Shown here piece after piece: positions 24,214 through 37,947 of a stretch of DNA of 64,000 bases. Each line of letters begins with the position of its first letter. The first letter of the stretch is position 1. Source of the DNA: Geosiphon pyriformis (taxonomy: Eukaryota > Glomeromycota > Glomeromycetes > Archaeosporales > Geosiphonaceae); the NCBI GenBank assembly GCA_016748015.1, contig JAAOMT010000009.1:1837020-1901019 (forward strand), written 5' to 3'. The position numbers and the translations under genes were made by a program. Under the pieces are notes generated by a model. That model made no database searches. It had not been told where the DNA came from and saw only the letters and a list, made by a program, of their open reading frames with translations.

Positions 24214-25294
24214 ACCACCGAGAATAAGATAGCTTGGAAAGTTGTACTGCTTTTTGCTTTGAAGTTTGAAAAAAACGAGTGTTGAAGAGTTATTCCTTGT
24301 TTCCGAAGGGTATGATATGCAAAAATTAACTGTACTGGAAAACTATCAATTCCTTCTAAAGTAGCAGAGTTTACAAATAAAAGATAACTTTGAAGAACAA
24401 GAAAAACTCGTGGAATCTTTGTTGTTTGTGAAAATGGAATTTATTTAGGAATCAAAAAAAAGTAATATAAGGCAGCGTATGAATATCGCAAAGAAAAAGT
24501 TATACAGGGTAATGTGCTTTTCCACACTTAATAAGTTTTAGTTCAAGGGCCGGAGCAGGATTTTTTTTGAATTTTTGAATTAGAGAAGAAAATTTGGAAG
24601 GTTATCTAAAAACATTGGGGTAACTAGTAATGGGAAGTAGAAAATTACACTCAGAAATTTGAAGTAAATGGGTAAGGAAAGTCGTGTTGATGATATGTCG
24701 CCCAACATACCTTACAATACAAACAATCTGTTTCGGGCAACCGCTATTATCATAACAGAATCTCATACAAATATTGGCGGGCACAATGATTTGGAGGTTT
24801 CACTGAACAAAAGCCTAAATAAAAATTATTTCTATGAGGCTATGATGAAGGCTGGTAAAATTTCAAAATTCCAAAAATTATTATAACAAATATTATTATA
24901 TAATAAAAATTACAAATTAAAAAAATTTAATTAAAAAACAAATTAAATAAATAAGTAATTTAATTAATATAATTAGTTTTATAAAAATTATAATTATTAA
25001 TTTTTTTTTAAAAAATTAAAAAATAATTTATATTATTAATAAAAAATAACATATTATTCTTTCTTTTTTTTATTTTATAATTATATTTAAAACAAAAAAT
25101 AAAATATTCACAATTCTTATATTTAATATTGTTTTTTTTATTTTTAATACTTAAAAAGCTTTTTCTAAAATAAAAACAACTAAATAATATTCTTTTAAAG
25201 TATTTGTTTAAATAATAAAGAAATAAAGTAGTTTTAATTATTGTAAAAACCATTAAAAATTCCAGAAATTTCATATTATAAAGATTTATAAAAG
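24214..25294. other. Kinase 5' flank, then AT-rich DNA
   Basis: 24,214-24,880 is ordinary intergenic sequence, the likely KIN1 promoter. From about 24,890 to the LINE start it turns into an AT desert like the one at 1.9-3.9 kb. No gene seen. Confidence 0.4.
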
Positions 25295-25347
25295 TAAACT
25301 TCTTTATTTTTTTCATCCCAAATTCTTAAAAAAAAGTCATAAGTTTT

Positions 25348-26140
25348 TTGAAAGAAGTTTTTACAATTCAGTATGATAAATCCAAACCATTTCTGCTTGA
25401 TTACGAGACTATTGTTGGTTCCAGTATTGCTGTGATAAAGAAGTCTACCAAAGACTTTGGTGCTGATCCTGTTAGTAAGGATGTTACTTCTAGAAAAAAA
25501 AGAAAGGGTGGTGTTCTAAAAAACGGTACAGCTTAGCAAGTGGTTTTGTTTAACAAAGTGGTTGGTAGTTCTTGGGGATCTGAAGCTAGAGATATTACTG
25601 AATCCAACAGTGTAAACATGGAGGAGGAGTTTTTGATTGAGGAGATTAGTGTGGACTATGAAGAAAAGGATTTTCTAGAAGGAAAAGACATTAACCAAAT
25701 ACTTAAAGGGCCTAAGATAGTTACTAAGCAAGCTTTGGGCAAATCTTTGGGCAAAATTAATTTCCTGAGCAGCAATGATGATGATGATATTCTCTTGAAT
25801 AGTCCTGTGGTTCTTCCTTCTCCTCTGAAAAACTTGGTCAATGTTTCTGTTAGAAAGTCTTTCACTTTGGACATCAGTTTGAACAATGTTGTTGGGAAAT
25901 CTTCTTAGGAAAAACTTGTGGTAGTCAGGAAATTATTTTCAAATATCAATGGTTTTGGGGGAGCCTTTACCCTCTCAAAATTTGCTGGAATCATTAGAGC
26001 ATCATTCACTTCTGAGTTGAGTTTGGCACAAGCTTTAAAAAAGGCTGAGGATGTGAAGATCTTAGTAAATACCAATCTTAAGAAATCTTCTGAGCAATCA
26101 GATCAGGCTGTGGTGGTTAAAGAAATTTTTGTTAAAACAT
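25348..26140 (+). pseudogene. LINE copy 1 ORF1, 5' part
   Basis: A single reading frame runs from about 25,348 to the solo LTR with two nonsense codons (25,534 and 25,906). The segment KSFTLDISLNNVVG, FSNINGFGG and IIRASFTSE is shared with copy 2. At the second stop, copy 2 has Gln (VGKSFQKKL versus VGKSS*EKL), a C-to-T change. A basic motif (SRKKRKGG) near the start resembles a nuclear localisation signal. The frame runs on for a few codons into the LTR, which makes an artificial C-terminus. Confidence 0.75.
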
Positions 26141-27108
26141 TGTTACCAACAGAAATCTGAGATGTTGATTAACATAATATTACCCTTATAACTTCTACCA
26201 TTAAAAATTAGCATATGTTATCATTCTAATTATCATTATCATTTATCAAATTATCAAATAACACCAATCAATTAATAATCCAATTTGTACAATAAAAATT
26301 AGGAGGAAATTACACAATACCCCGAACCATTTAATATTTCAAAAGTTTGCCAAAATTTGTAAGAAATTTGCCGAAATAATTAATAGTTCACCGAAATATT
26401 CAATAGTTCATAGAAATAACTTGTAAATTTGCCGAAATGTATCTATAGTTCATCAAAACCATAGTGAAGAAAATAGTTCAAGTTTACAGACTAGTACTAC
26501 AACAAGTTGTATAAAAGAAGAGCTTTTTTCTTCAAGAAAATATATTTTACTTTAGATTTATTAATTAAAATCATTTTTATACACACAAAAACGAAATAAA
26601 TATCAAATAATTCAAAAATCAAAATTCCTTAATTATTGCACTTGAAAACACTCAAAACTCAACTAACATTTCGAAATTGATTAACTACCAATTTCAATAA
26701 ACTGTTAGTAACTCCAGGTCTGGACAGAAAACAATTCTCTTGACACAATCTCAATTCCTTTACATTTTTTTTATTTTTTTTTTCAATTTCTATTATAAAC
26801 ATTAGGGTAGCCTACAGATGAGATTCCTTTAGAAGAGTTGACTTTCACAGCAAAGTAACTACACAATTTTAGTGAGCTTCCAGATAAGCAATTCCTGAGA
26901 AAGAGTTGACATTTACTACAACATAACTATACCAAATAACTGGCATGGAATTGGTCATTCTACTGATAAGTCCAGCAATTCAAATTATAGAAGATAATTT
27001 GAAGATAAATTCAGTTATTGGAGGTTCAATAGCTTTCAGGAAATGTGAATTTACAGCAAACAGACATTAACAACCTTTAAGAAAAGAGACCAAAAACCTC
27101 CAGTAACA
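26141..27108 (+). mobile_element. Solo LTR of gypsy element A inserted in LINE ORF1
   Basis: The 968-bp sequence begins TGTTACC and ends CCAGTAACA, with the same TGTTAC/GTAACA ends as the two LTRs of element A, and is co-linear with their reverse complement. It lies between two halves of the LINE ORF1. The four bases before it (ACAT) and after it (ACGT) align to the same position of copy 2 (ATAT), so they are a target-site duplication with one changed base. No internal sequence remains, so the element was lost by LTR-LTR recombination. A TATA-like TTGTATAAAAGAAGAGC lies mid-LTR and could mark the promoter. Confidence 0.92.
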
Positions 27109-27972
27109 ACGTCAGCTGAGGCTGTACACACTGCACTATCCGAATTTGGAATAATTAAGTCGATTAAGATGCAGTTGGTGGGACTGTGGCAAAAAGCTGT
27201 AGTGGAATTTAAGCAATCAGCTCATGCTGATTTGGTCACAGCTAAGTGGTCCATTCTGATTGAGAAAGATACTATTCATGTTGCCAGGGCTGATCTGGAC
27301 AAAGAAATATGGGATAAGAGAGATATTCATAGGGTGCTGCTCTATACGTTACCAATGAAGACTAATGCTTATGATATTTGGGACTTTGTTAGATCTGTGG
27401 GTGGGAAGACTTACATCATTGATCGCCATCTGATTACATATGTTCATATTAGGTGTGCTGTTGTTTACTTCAATTCTGCTGAGTCTTTGGATGCTGTTAT
27501 GGAAACCACACCAGTGCTCAGAGACACCGATTTACATTGAACTAGTTTTGTTTTTGTCAGATGTGCCAAGTGTGGGAAGTTGGGTAATACTTCGTTAAAC
27601 TGTACTAAAAGTGGGAAAGTTCCTTCTAGTAGTTTATTTTATAGGATGCTTTCGAATGCAGATAAAAACAGACTGGCTGCAATATATGCCAAATGATCTG
27701 TTCCAGTTGCTTATTCCATTTCTTTTGGTGGCCTCTCTTGGGCAAAGGTTGCAGGTGGGTCTTCTTCCCCTCTTTTCTCTGGCCATGTTGCTTCAGTAGA
27801 TATTGGCTTTTCTTTGGAGATGAAGCTATTCTTACCAGTTGTGAATGGAATTAATGACAGGTTTGCCACTTTTGAGTGCAGTCTCACCAGCTTTGCAGAG
27901 CATGTTGATAAGCTGGCTAAGAGGTTGGAAACACCTGTGCCAATGGTTTCCCAGCTTAGCCCTGGATGTTAG
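27109..27972 (+). pseudogene. LINE copy 1 ORF1, 3' part
   Basis: Continues ORF1 after the solo LTR (TSAEAVHTALSEFG matches AETVHVVLTEFG in copy 2). It includes an RNA-binding-like segment (IKSIKMQLVGLWQKAVVEF) and a zinc-knuckle remnant CAKCGKLGNTSLNC, in which the usual His of CX2CX4HX4C is Asn. TGA at 27,538 replaces a Trp present in copy 2 (LHWSY). The ORF closes at TAG 27,970, which copy 2 shares, so this may be the true ORF1 stop or an old shared mutation. Confidence 0.72.
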
Positions 27973-28206
27973 CCATTGGTGACCCCTTTATTACAGAATC
28001 AAGAGGCGGATATAGTGATGAGTGAGAGTTTGGGTGTGGCTACTAGTAGTGGGATTGTTGCAAGAGTGGCAGTTTTTGATGCTTCTGTTATTGGTAAAAT
28101 GGAGGACACTTTGAAAAATCTGGCAATTACAATTATGGGTTTTTCGGCCAAAATGGACAATGCTGGTTTGGTTTCTGTTGTTTCTCTCTCTCAATAATGG
28201 AGCTAG

Positions 28207-28952
28207 TGTGAAAGTTTGCCACATGTAACATTCAGGGTATCAATGTCTCTGCCAAGCAGGAAGACGTTGTTTGTTGGCACATAGAATCTGAAAACATGGT
28301 CTCTATTGTTACGGAAACAAAATTAAGACCTAATACAAGACCATAGATTATGAACAAGTTTGATGAGATGAGAATTCTCTTTTCTGGTGTGGACAAAGAT
28401 TTCCTTGGTGTTGGGGTGGCAATTATATTAAACAATTCTCTTGCATATTATGTTGCAAAGATTAAAGAAGTTCCTGGTCATCTTATTTCTATTCGGTTCC
28501 TTTTCAAAGGCAAGCTGTTGGTAACAATTTTGGGTCTGTATACTGGTGCTTCTGCTAAAGCTAGGTTTGGTCAATCCTCTGTGATCAACTCTTTTATTGC
28601 TAGAGCTGTTAATTCCTCCACATTTGTGGTGCTAGGTGGGAATTTCAATGAAAATGGGTCTAAGAAAAGTACTAATTTTGAGTTCTGTTCGAAGTTGGGT
28701 CTGGTCAATACTTTTGGGGGACATTCATTAGTCAATGCTCTCACTTGGGACAACTCAAGGGGAGCCATGAAAGTTATTGATTATATCTTTGTGAGTGGGT
28801 GTCTGTCATCAGCAGTGGCTGGTCACAAGGTTACTTCTGTTTCGGATTTCTTTGATACTGATCATAATTCTGTTATGGTGTCTATTGGGTTAGGTAAGCT
28901 CTTAAATGTTCAGTTAAATAGCTTGCAGAAACAGACTAACAGGGATCATTAG
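28207..28952 (+). pseudogene. LINE copy 1 ORF2, apurinic-type endonuclease domain
   Basis: This domain nicks target DNA for target-primed reverse transcription. It begins CNIQGINVSAKQ, then ETKLRP, GGNFNENGS, VIDYIFVSG and FFDTDHNSV, the ordered motifs of the exonuclease-endonuclease-phosphatase fold. The usual GDFN is GNFN, an Asp-to-Asn change explained by one G-to-A, while the terminal SDH-type motif (TDH) is intact. It ends at TAG 28,950 (RDH*KFK; copy 2 has DYWKFK). Confidence 0.8.
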
Positions 28953-29096
28953 AAGTTTAAAATCAAAGATGCAGATGATGCCAAGTGGTTACATTATAGG
29001 AATTGTTCTTCTGTCAGACTTTTGGAAATGATGAATAGGTTTTCTGTGACTGCTGCAAATAATGATTTAGATTTGATGTGATCAGTTTTAGAAGGG

Positions 29097-30850
29097 GTGG
29101 TGGTGAAATCTGCAGATGAAATTTTCTCTAAACATTGGTTCAGCAATTTTCAGTGTTTGAAAAATAAACAGTTTTCTAAATTTCTGGGGCTTGAGTTGCT
29201 GGTTGCAAAAATTGTCAAGAAATTGGGTTCAGCTGACATTCTTGGCTTCAATCTTCTTATAAAAAAATGGTCAACATTGGATGCTAATAAGGCTCTTGTT
29301 GTTACTTGCATAGTTCAGGCTGGTGAAAAACAGATGGACATTCTCAAGCATTTGTTTATTATCAAGAGTGAATATAGGAAATTCAAAATGTACGAATCAA
29401 AGTTGGCTGAAGAGGTGTTAATCAGGAATGTGATCAAAAAGCACATGGAGAGATTCTGCTTAGACAAAAGTGGCATGATTAAGAGTGTTTTGGATCATCC
29501 ATTTCACAAAGTGGTATTGAACCATTTGATGATAGATGATGGTTTGATTTTGGAACCAAAGAAGATAAATTCAGATGTAGATAAAATCATGAAGGACTGA
29601 ACAAGGAAACGTTTGGTGCTTCTGGCACTGTCTGATCAATGGGCAAGCCAGTATGCACCACTGGGCTATGTTAGAGATGATGTCTTCTCTGGTGTGATGT
29701 GTGTAATTGACATAAGTGAATTGGTCCTGGTTATTGGTAATTTGCCTGATGGTAAAACGGCTGGTTTGTCAGGCATTCTCAATAAATTATGGAAACATAG
29801 TAGTGAAAAGGTATTAAAGTGCCTGTTGGTGCTGTTAAATACATGTTTGATTGTTGGTAAGGTGCCCACTCTGTGGAAGAGAGCTTGGGTTTCAATAATT
29901 TCTAAGCCATATGACTGGGATGACATTCTTATGAACACTCAACCAATAGCACTAATTGAGACTGCTAGGAAAATTCTGTCTAAGATTTTATCTGATCATA
30001 TCTTATTAGCATGTAGCAAGTTTAATGTTCTCCAAGATGACAACTTTTCAGTACTAAAAGACACATCAATGCAGTCTCCAGTATTCACTGTTGGGTCAAT
30101 AATTGAGGATACTCTTGAGAAAAATAGGAAAATTTGGTTGGTTCTGCAAAACATAAGAAAAGCATACAATTCCATTAAATGACACTACCTAAAAGCTAGC
30201 TTATGTTATATCAAAATATGTAGCAGATTTATTGAGTTCTTTGAAAATATACATGAGAATAGATTTAACAGAGTGATAACTAATTTTGGTCTGTTAAATG
30301 GCTATAGGGTTCATGATGGGTTGGATCAAGATGAAATCTTCTTACCCCTTTTGTGAAGAATCTTTTACAATCCACTTTTGTGTAAAGTCAAATGACATAA
30401 ACAATTGTGTGGGTACAGAATTGATATTAAATTTGTTTCAAAAACAGGTCGAATTAAAAGTAATAGTGGGATGATATCTTATTTTGCAGCTAGTGCATTT
30501 GTTGATGATACTATTTGGGTTGGGAATTGTTAGACCTCTACTCAATATGCTTTGGACATGGCCAGTGAATTTTTTGTGATCAATGATATTTCTATCAATA
30601 GTGAAAAGACTGTAGCTATTTTTATCAATCAAGATGTTATAACAGCTTTGTTAAGTATATGTGGACAGCCAATTTTAATAGCCAAAAAAGGCAAAGCACA
30701 TTATTACTTGGGTATATTTTTGTCCACGGAGAGGTTGTTCAAGCCCAGTGTTACCAAAGCTCATTTCAATGTTTGTTTTTTCACCAATGTCTTGCTCAGA
30801 AAGACTGTTACGAATAAACAATTCTTATACTTGGTCTTGGCTGTCTTGTA
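29097..30850 (+). pseudogene. LINE copy 1 ORF2, reverse transcriptase domain
   Basis: In frame with the endonuclease. RT blocks are PDGKTAGLSGILNKLWKH, WVSIISKPYDWDDI, TQPIALIETARKILSKILSD, IRKAYNS, LDQDE and the catalytic FVDDTIW near 30,500, all recognisable in order. Stops at 29,598, 30,180, 30,355, 30,390 and 30,530 break it. Where copy 2 is still open the replaced codon is mostly Trp (for example YNSIK* versus YDSVGW). The FVDD box itself is intact. Confidence 0.82.
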
Positions 30851-31414
30851 GCTTATTGTTGTCTACTGAACTCAGTTCAGTTTTGTTTCATTGAATGTTT
30901 GTCACAAATGAAATATTATGATTAGGAAGGGCATCAAGTTTAAAGCAGATTTGCTGCATAATTTCCCTAGTGAAGCTTTGCATCATCCTTCTTTGTATGG
31001 ATTAAAGTCATTTGAACAAGTTTAGACTGAAAGTAAATTGGCTGCTGTTATTTCATTCTCTAATGATTATGAGATTCTTGGTCATCTGTTTCATCACCAA
31101 TTCCTGAATTTACAAGTTTTGGGTTGGGTTCCTTTGAACTCTTTGCAGTTCCCTGTAAGGTTGCATGTTAATCCAGTGAACAATTTTTTGGCTGGTGTGG
31201 TTAGGATTTTTTGGACAATAAGTTATCTCTGTCAAGTATGCTACCTGGTGCCTTCCATAATCCTGGTGTTTTTTCAATGTCCTTGGTCCTAGAGGAGTCT
31301 GTGTTCTTTGATTCTGTTCATTCTTTAAAGCATTTTGGGGTCACCTTTAGTGACTGACTGTATGATAAAAAAGAGAGAGTAATGGACTGGAAAACTTTTT
31401 GCCGCTGAAAAAGA

Positions 31415-32866
31415 TTGGATCTTAGAGGTCCTGCATCTCATTGGTTTGTGATTACTTCTAGATTCTTGAATGATAAGAGGTTTTTAAAATCTGTCATGAT
31501 GGGTTCTTTGTTATCTTTGCCTGGTTTGTGCATTTTAGATTCCAAGAAATTTATAGATATTCGGAATAGCTTGCATGAAGTCTGGTCTGGTGGTTTTGAA
31601 GTCTATACTGATGGTTTTTTGAAGAATATTGGTTTTGCTGGGATTATGTGTAAAACTGCTGCAGATTTTCTGGCTTTGGATATAGACATTGGCATTGGAG
31701 TTCAGGGCCTTCTTTCTTCTACAATAGCTGAATTACAGGTGGTTGCCTTGGCTTTAGAATGTGTTCCATCTTTCTGTGATGTGGATGTATATCTTAATAG
31801 TCAAGCTACTATTGATGCATGTGTGTTTGAAATGGTCTTAGCCTCTTCCAACTTTTGTAATTGTTGCTGGATAGAGAGGAGACATATTTACAATTTAGTC
31901 TGGGTTAAAGATCTCACTGTGTATTGGATCAAGGTTAAGAGTCATTCTGGGGTGACTGGCAATATCAAGGCTAATACATTGGCTGGTAAAGCAGCAAATT
32001 TTCCAGTTTTTTTACCTGTGGGAGTGCAAGAACATTTTTTGATGGCTGAGGACTTGGCTGTGTTTGGCAATACTCATCACTTTGTTCGAGATGTGTTTAG
32101 GTCTGTTTGCAGGGCTCGTTGAAAAGTGGGTTCTGGTCGTGGCATAATTTCAAAGGTGTTGGTAAGCGACATGGATTGGGTCTCTACTTCAAGGATGTGG
32201 CACCCTGATTCACATATGTTTGTAGAGTTTACTAGTCAGAGATTGGCTGTTTTGTATACATATATAATAAAAGCTGTGTATCACAGATTGCCTATTACTG
32301 TCTATAAAAGGCTTTACAATAAGAAGTATTCTGGTGTGTTTTGTTTGTTGTGCAGTAAGGTGAAATTGCTGGATTATGCTTTTACTTGTGCCCAGGATGT
32401 GGATATTCAAAAGGTGGTTCTGTCTGAGAATTCTGCTTTTTGGGCTTCTTTAGTTGGTGCTCATTACTTGTCTTCATCTGCTGTCTCTTGGGTGCTTGAT
32501 CTTTGTCATTCAGATTTTGGTCTGTATTTGGTGATATGCAAGAGTTTTGTGCTGAAAGAATGGTGCGAAGAAGCTATAGAGGTTTTTAATAAGAAAGAAA
32601 GAGCTGTCAATTTTGTTATCAATTTGGTCGAGTTATATTGTTTTAAAGTGTGGTTGTTGAGATCTGAATTCAGGGCATGTATAGAGAAGACTGGTTTGGT
32701 TGGTAATGGTAGTGTGCTGTCAAGTCTTCCTTGTTGTGTGGATTCTGTACTGTCAGATGGTATGGTCAGATTTCTCGGTGTACTAAAATTTTTTGCTGTT
32801 AGCTTTGGCTATTACAGGCCTTGTTTTTTTTTTTTGGTTTGGATGGTAGTTCCTGTATTAATATAG
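31415..32866 (+). pseudogene. LINE copy 1 ORF2, RNase H and C-terminal zinc-like domain
   Basis: This part lies in a shifted frame relative to the RT, so a frameshift lies between 31,292 and 31,415. RNase H motifs are VYTDGFLKN (about 31,600), TIAELQVVALALE, VYLNSQATI (usually DSQ) and VKSHSGVTGNIKANTLA. Those motifs cover cleavage of the RNA strand of the hybrid. After a stop at 32,120, the same frame continues to 32,866 with CLLCSKVKLLDYAFTC, a Cys-pair motif often seen at LINE ORF2 C-termini. Confidence 0.8.
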
Positions 32867-32889
32867 GTGTGTAGTGTTATCTTATCTGG

Positions 32890-33013
32890 TCCGAGTGGCT
32901 AGCCACATGTAGAAAATGCGTGAATTGCATTTAGTTTAAACCACTTAGTTTGGTTCTATGTACTAGATAGTGATTGGGCTACATTTGTTAAAATGCTTTA
33001 ATAAAAAAAAAAG
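32890..33013 (+). other. LINE 3' UTR with 12-bp palindrome and A tail
   Basis: The 3' UTR contains the perfect palindrome GTGGCTAGCCAC (32,895-32,906), then a conserved segment GGTTCTATGTACTAGATAG and GGGCTACAT, ending in a short A-run. A second copy of this piece alone sits at 33,799-33,912. It is probably the RNA end recognised by the reverse transcriptase. Confidence 0.65.
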
Positions 33014-33798
33014 ATTTATATAAATATATAATAATAAAATTAAAAGCAAAAAAAACAAATAAAGTTCATAAATTTTTTACTAAATAATTTTTATAGTTAG
33101 AAATTTAATATTTAAAGTAAATGTTTTTCTAAAAAAATTATAATCTAATTATTTATTATTTAAAATTTTATGAATTAGTTATTTATATTTAACTACTATA
33201 AATAATATTAAAACAATAGTTTTTATTTATAGTTATTAACAAAATATTAATTTATTTTTATTTTGTTTGTTGTTTTATTATTTAATTAAAAAAAAGTATT
33301 AAAATTATAATATTAAGAATTATTTAATAAAAAATACAAAAATAAACATAGAATTAATTATAAGATTGCTTATTAAAAAAGTAAAAAACACCAAAATAAA
33401 CTGATTATTATGCTAAAAAAGTTAGATACTAAATTTTATTAGTTATTATTAATAAATTTTTATTTATTATACAAAAAACTTAATTAACCAAAACTTTTAA
33501 ATATCAAAACTTTTAGATTTATTAACAAATTTAAAACACCAACTTATAAGCTATTATATTATTTAACTATTTATAATAATAACTGTTGTCAAATTAAACA
33601 ATTTAATAAGTCTTAAAAAAGAAAGAATATTTTTATTTTAAAACTTAATAAAGATAATATTGGTTTTTTTTCTTTTGTGATAATTGTTTTAATTAATAAT
33701 ATAAATAATACTAATATAAATAATGTAACAAAAATAAAAAGTGATAATATAAATAAATATTATTTAATAAAAAAAACTGTTTTTGATTTAAATAATAA
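33014..33798. other. AT desert
   Basis: Extreme AT-rich DNA with no gene or recognisable element. Confidence 0.4.
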
Positions 33799-33912
33799 GT
33801 GGCTAGCCACATGTAGAAAGTGTGTGAACTACATTTAGTTTGAGTCTCTTAGTTTGGTTCTATGTACTAGATAGCAGTTGGGCTACATTCGTTAAATATT
33901 GTTAAAAAAAAA
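33799..33912 (+). mobile_element. Short LINE 3'-end copy (5'-truncated insertion or SINE-like)
   Basis: About 114 bp starting exactly at the palindrome GTGGCTAGCCAC and running through TTGGTTCTATGTACTAGATAG and GGGCTACATTCGTTAAAT to an A-run. It closely matches the 3' UTR of LINE copy 1. AAATAATAA occurs immediately before it and again after the A-run, a plausible target-site duplication, though the motif is simple in such AT-rich DNA. Confidence 0.7.
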
Positions 33913-35320
33913 AAATAATAACAATAAAAAAAAAATAATTAATATAAGTGCTATTATAAAAATACCAAAATTTAAAACTTATATAATAATTATAAAGTTT
34001 TTAGACAAAATCAATTTTTATGAAGATAATAACAATATTAGTATTTTTTTTCTTTTAAAATTAATATAAATATACTTATTAAAATATTATTTGTTTTAAA
34101 TATAAATTTTTTAACAATTAGTAAATTCTATTAAAATAAATTAAAATCAATTCAAAAATTATTATTAATTTTGAAAAGCATTTGTTTTTTTAAAATTTAG
34201 TAATATTATTTATATAACTTTTATTTTTGAATTTAACATAATAAAAGCTGTAAACTTAGTAAATAATAACAATATAATAGTTAATATTAATCTTAAAAAA
34301 CCAGTAAACAATTATATAAATTAGATAATAATAATTATATATTATACTAATTAAATTTAAGATTATTAAGTTAATTAAAATATAATTAATAAAATTGTAA
34401 CAAAAAACATTAATACAATTTAATAATCAGAATTAAATTAATTTTTTGATATTTAAATAGTCTATTCTTATTAAAAAAAACAAAAAAAACCAGCTTGTTA
34501 ATTAATCTGTTATTAAAAATTTTTGGGCTCTTGACAGAAATAAAAACAATATTGAGATTAACTTTGATACTGGAAAAAAACAACCAGCCAAAAGAAAAAA
34601 AAATGCTTTAAAAGTCACCAAAAACAGCTTTGTGCTATTAATATTTAAAAAAATGCTTCTAAAATGTTTTGCTTAGCTGTTTCTACAACAGAAAGAACTT
34701 CTTGTGTTGAAACTTTACTAGTTACTATAGAGAAAGTAATATTTGCAAATTTCTTACTCTTTGCTCTGGTCGTGGTCATAAAAATAGGAAAGAAAAAGAG
34801 TTTATAACATTTTCAAAGTATTATATTTAAATAATAATGTATTTGTTTTCATTTTTATTAATTATGAATTTGTATGTTTTTTCATTGAATTTTTATGCGA
34901 TTTAAATTTTTACAATTATATAATGTATTGACTAATAAAACATAAAATTTTTATGTTATTAAATAGTTTTTTTAATTTTGAATATTTCAAAAAATAATTC
35001 ATTATTATTAAAGATAACATGAAAACTCGAAAATTAATCAAGCTTGTAAAATTTGTATAATTCATTTATGAAGAAAATTTTATTTTATGTAAATGCTGAT
35101 TTTTTGTGTTATTTTATGGTTATAATTTAATAGTTCAAGTTCATTTAAACTTGAAATACCAATAATAACTTTAAACCCAAATGTAAAATCAAAAAGTCGG
35201 AATTTTATCGCAGACGACCGATAACAATCTCTTGATTATCACATCATCAAGATCCAGATTATCTCCGTCAATATAAAAACTTAACTATCTGTTCAGTTTT
35301 TTTACCACCAAAAATCAATA
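33913..35320. other. AT desert, then spermidine synthase promoter
   Basis: 33.9-34.5 kb is extreme AT-rich DNA with nothing recognised. 34.5-34.8 kb is less AT-rich but gives no supported ORF. The last 150 bases before 35,321 have ordinary composition and should contain the promoter of the spermidine synthase gene. Confidence 0.4.
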
Positions 35321-36925
<1,605 letters not shown>

Positions 36926-37862
36926 TTTTAGGATGAAAATTTTAAAAGCATTATTTTCAATTGATAAGGATGGGAATTCTTCATATACTGAAAAACAAAG
37001 ATACCAGTTCTTTCTTTGAGACTTTATTATTTCTTCTGTTTGCCTATATACATACATTTCGACACTTGATATATGGGCATACTGCTCAACATATTAGACC
37101 AATATATGCGAGCCATCTCACATCATTAACAAACACTCGAAATATCTTCGCAAATGTTGAAGCTGAAGAGATTGAGTGAGCTTAATTGGAAGCTTAAAGA
37201 GAAGAGATAGCTGACTTCATCTCTATTACCCTTTATTTATCATCTTGTAATATTACTTTTATTTCATTCGATCCGTTCATACTATTCATAATCTAATTTG
37301 ATAATATTCATTCAGCCATACACGTTTGTTTAGAAGACTACTATGGCTAGAATACTTAACTAAGAAAATATTTATTATTTTACAGAGACTAGATTTAAAT
37401 ATAAGATTAATGACGTGAAAAATAATGTAAATGTGTTCTTTAAAAGAATAAAAAAATTGTTATTTAAAAAAACCAAATAATCGAATAAATAAACAAACTA
37501 AAAGATTACCACTTCCAAAAAAATTTTACTTTTCAACATTTTATGTTTGCAATCTTATTTAAGAATTGTGGAATCATAATATTGATCATGTTTTTGTTTT
37601 AATAACAACCAAGTTAATAACAAATGTATTTTCTAATAAAAATGCAAGAAGAGCATTTCAATATTAGTCTTAATTAGTTTACAAACAAAAAAATAATGAC
37701 AAAAAAATTTTTTATAATAAAAACTATAAAAGTTAAACCAAAATTAAGGTTGAAAAACTTTTACTACAATGTTTACACTTATTTAAACATTTGTTTTGTC
37801 TTTTTAATTATTAAAAAAATAATTTATAATTGTAATATTAAATAAATATTAAAATTATAAAC
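36926..37862. other. Spermidine synthase 3' flank and AT-rich DNA
   Basis: No supported gene. It turns AT-rich from about 37.4 kb to the LINE copy 2 start. Confidence 0.4.
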
Positions 37863-37947
37863 TAAACTTCTTTCTCTCATTCATCCCAAATTTCCAAGAA
37901 AAAGTCAAAAAGTTTTTTGAAAGAAGTTTTTTTTCAACATTCAGTAT

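Larger units (their letters stand above)
25295..33013 (+). mobile_element. LINE copy 1 (APE endonuclease, RT, RNase H), interrupted by a solo LTR
   Basis: This non-LTR element starts near the motif CTTCTTTATTTTTTTCATCCC, shared with copy 2 at 37,868. It carries ORF1 (with zinc knuckle remnant) and ORF2 (endonuclease, reverse transcriptase, RNase H, C-terminal domain). It ends with a 3' UTR containing GTGGCTAGCCAC and a terminal A-run at about 33,003-33,012. ORF1 is split at 26,140 by a solo LTR. Both ORFs carry several nonsense codons, and ORF2 has at least one frameshift near 31,300-31,400, so the copy is dead. The EN plus RNase H layout fits the I/Tad-like side of the LINEs; clade assignment would need a tree. 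Confidence 0.88.

Noticed and set aside
24668-24886. 72-codon ORF upstream of LINE copy 1
   Set aside because: No motif, no homologous stretch in the other LINE copy, and it enters the AT desert.
36961-37179. ORF directly after spermidine synthase
   Set aside because: Lies in the expected 3' UTR; no recognisable domain and no ATG at the start of the hydrophobic part with good context.
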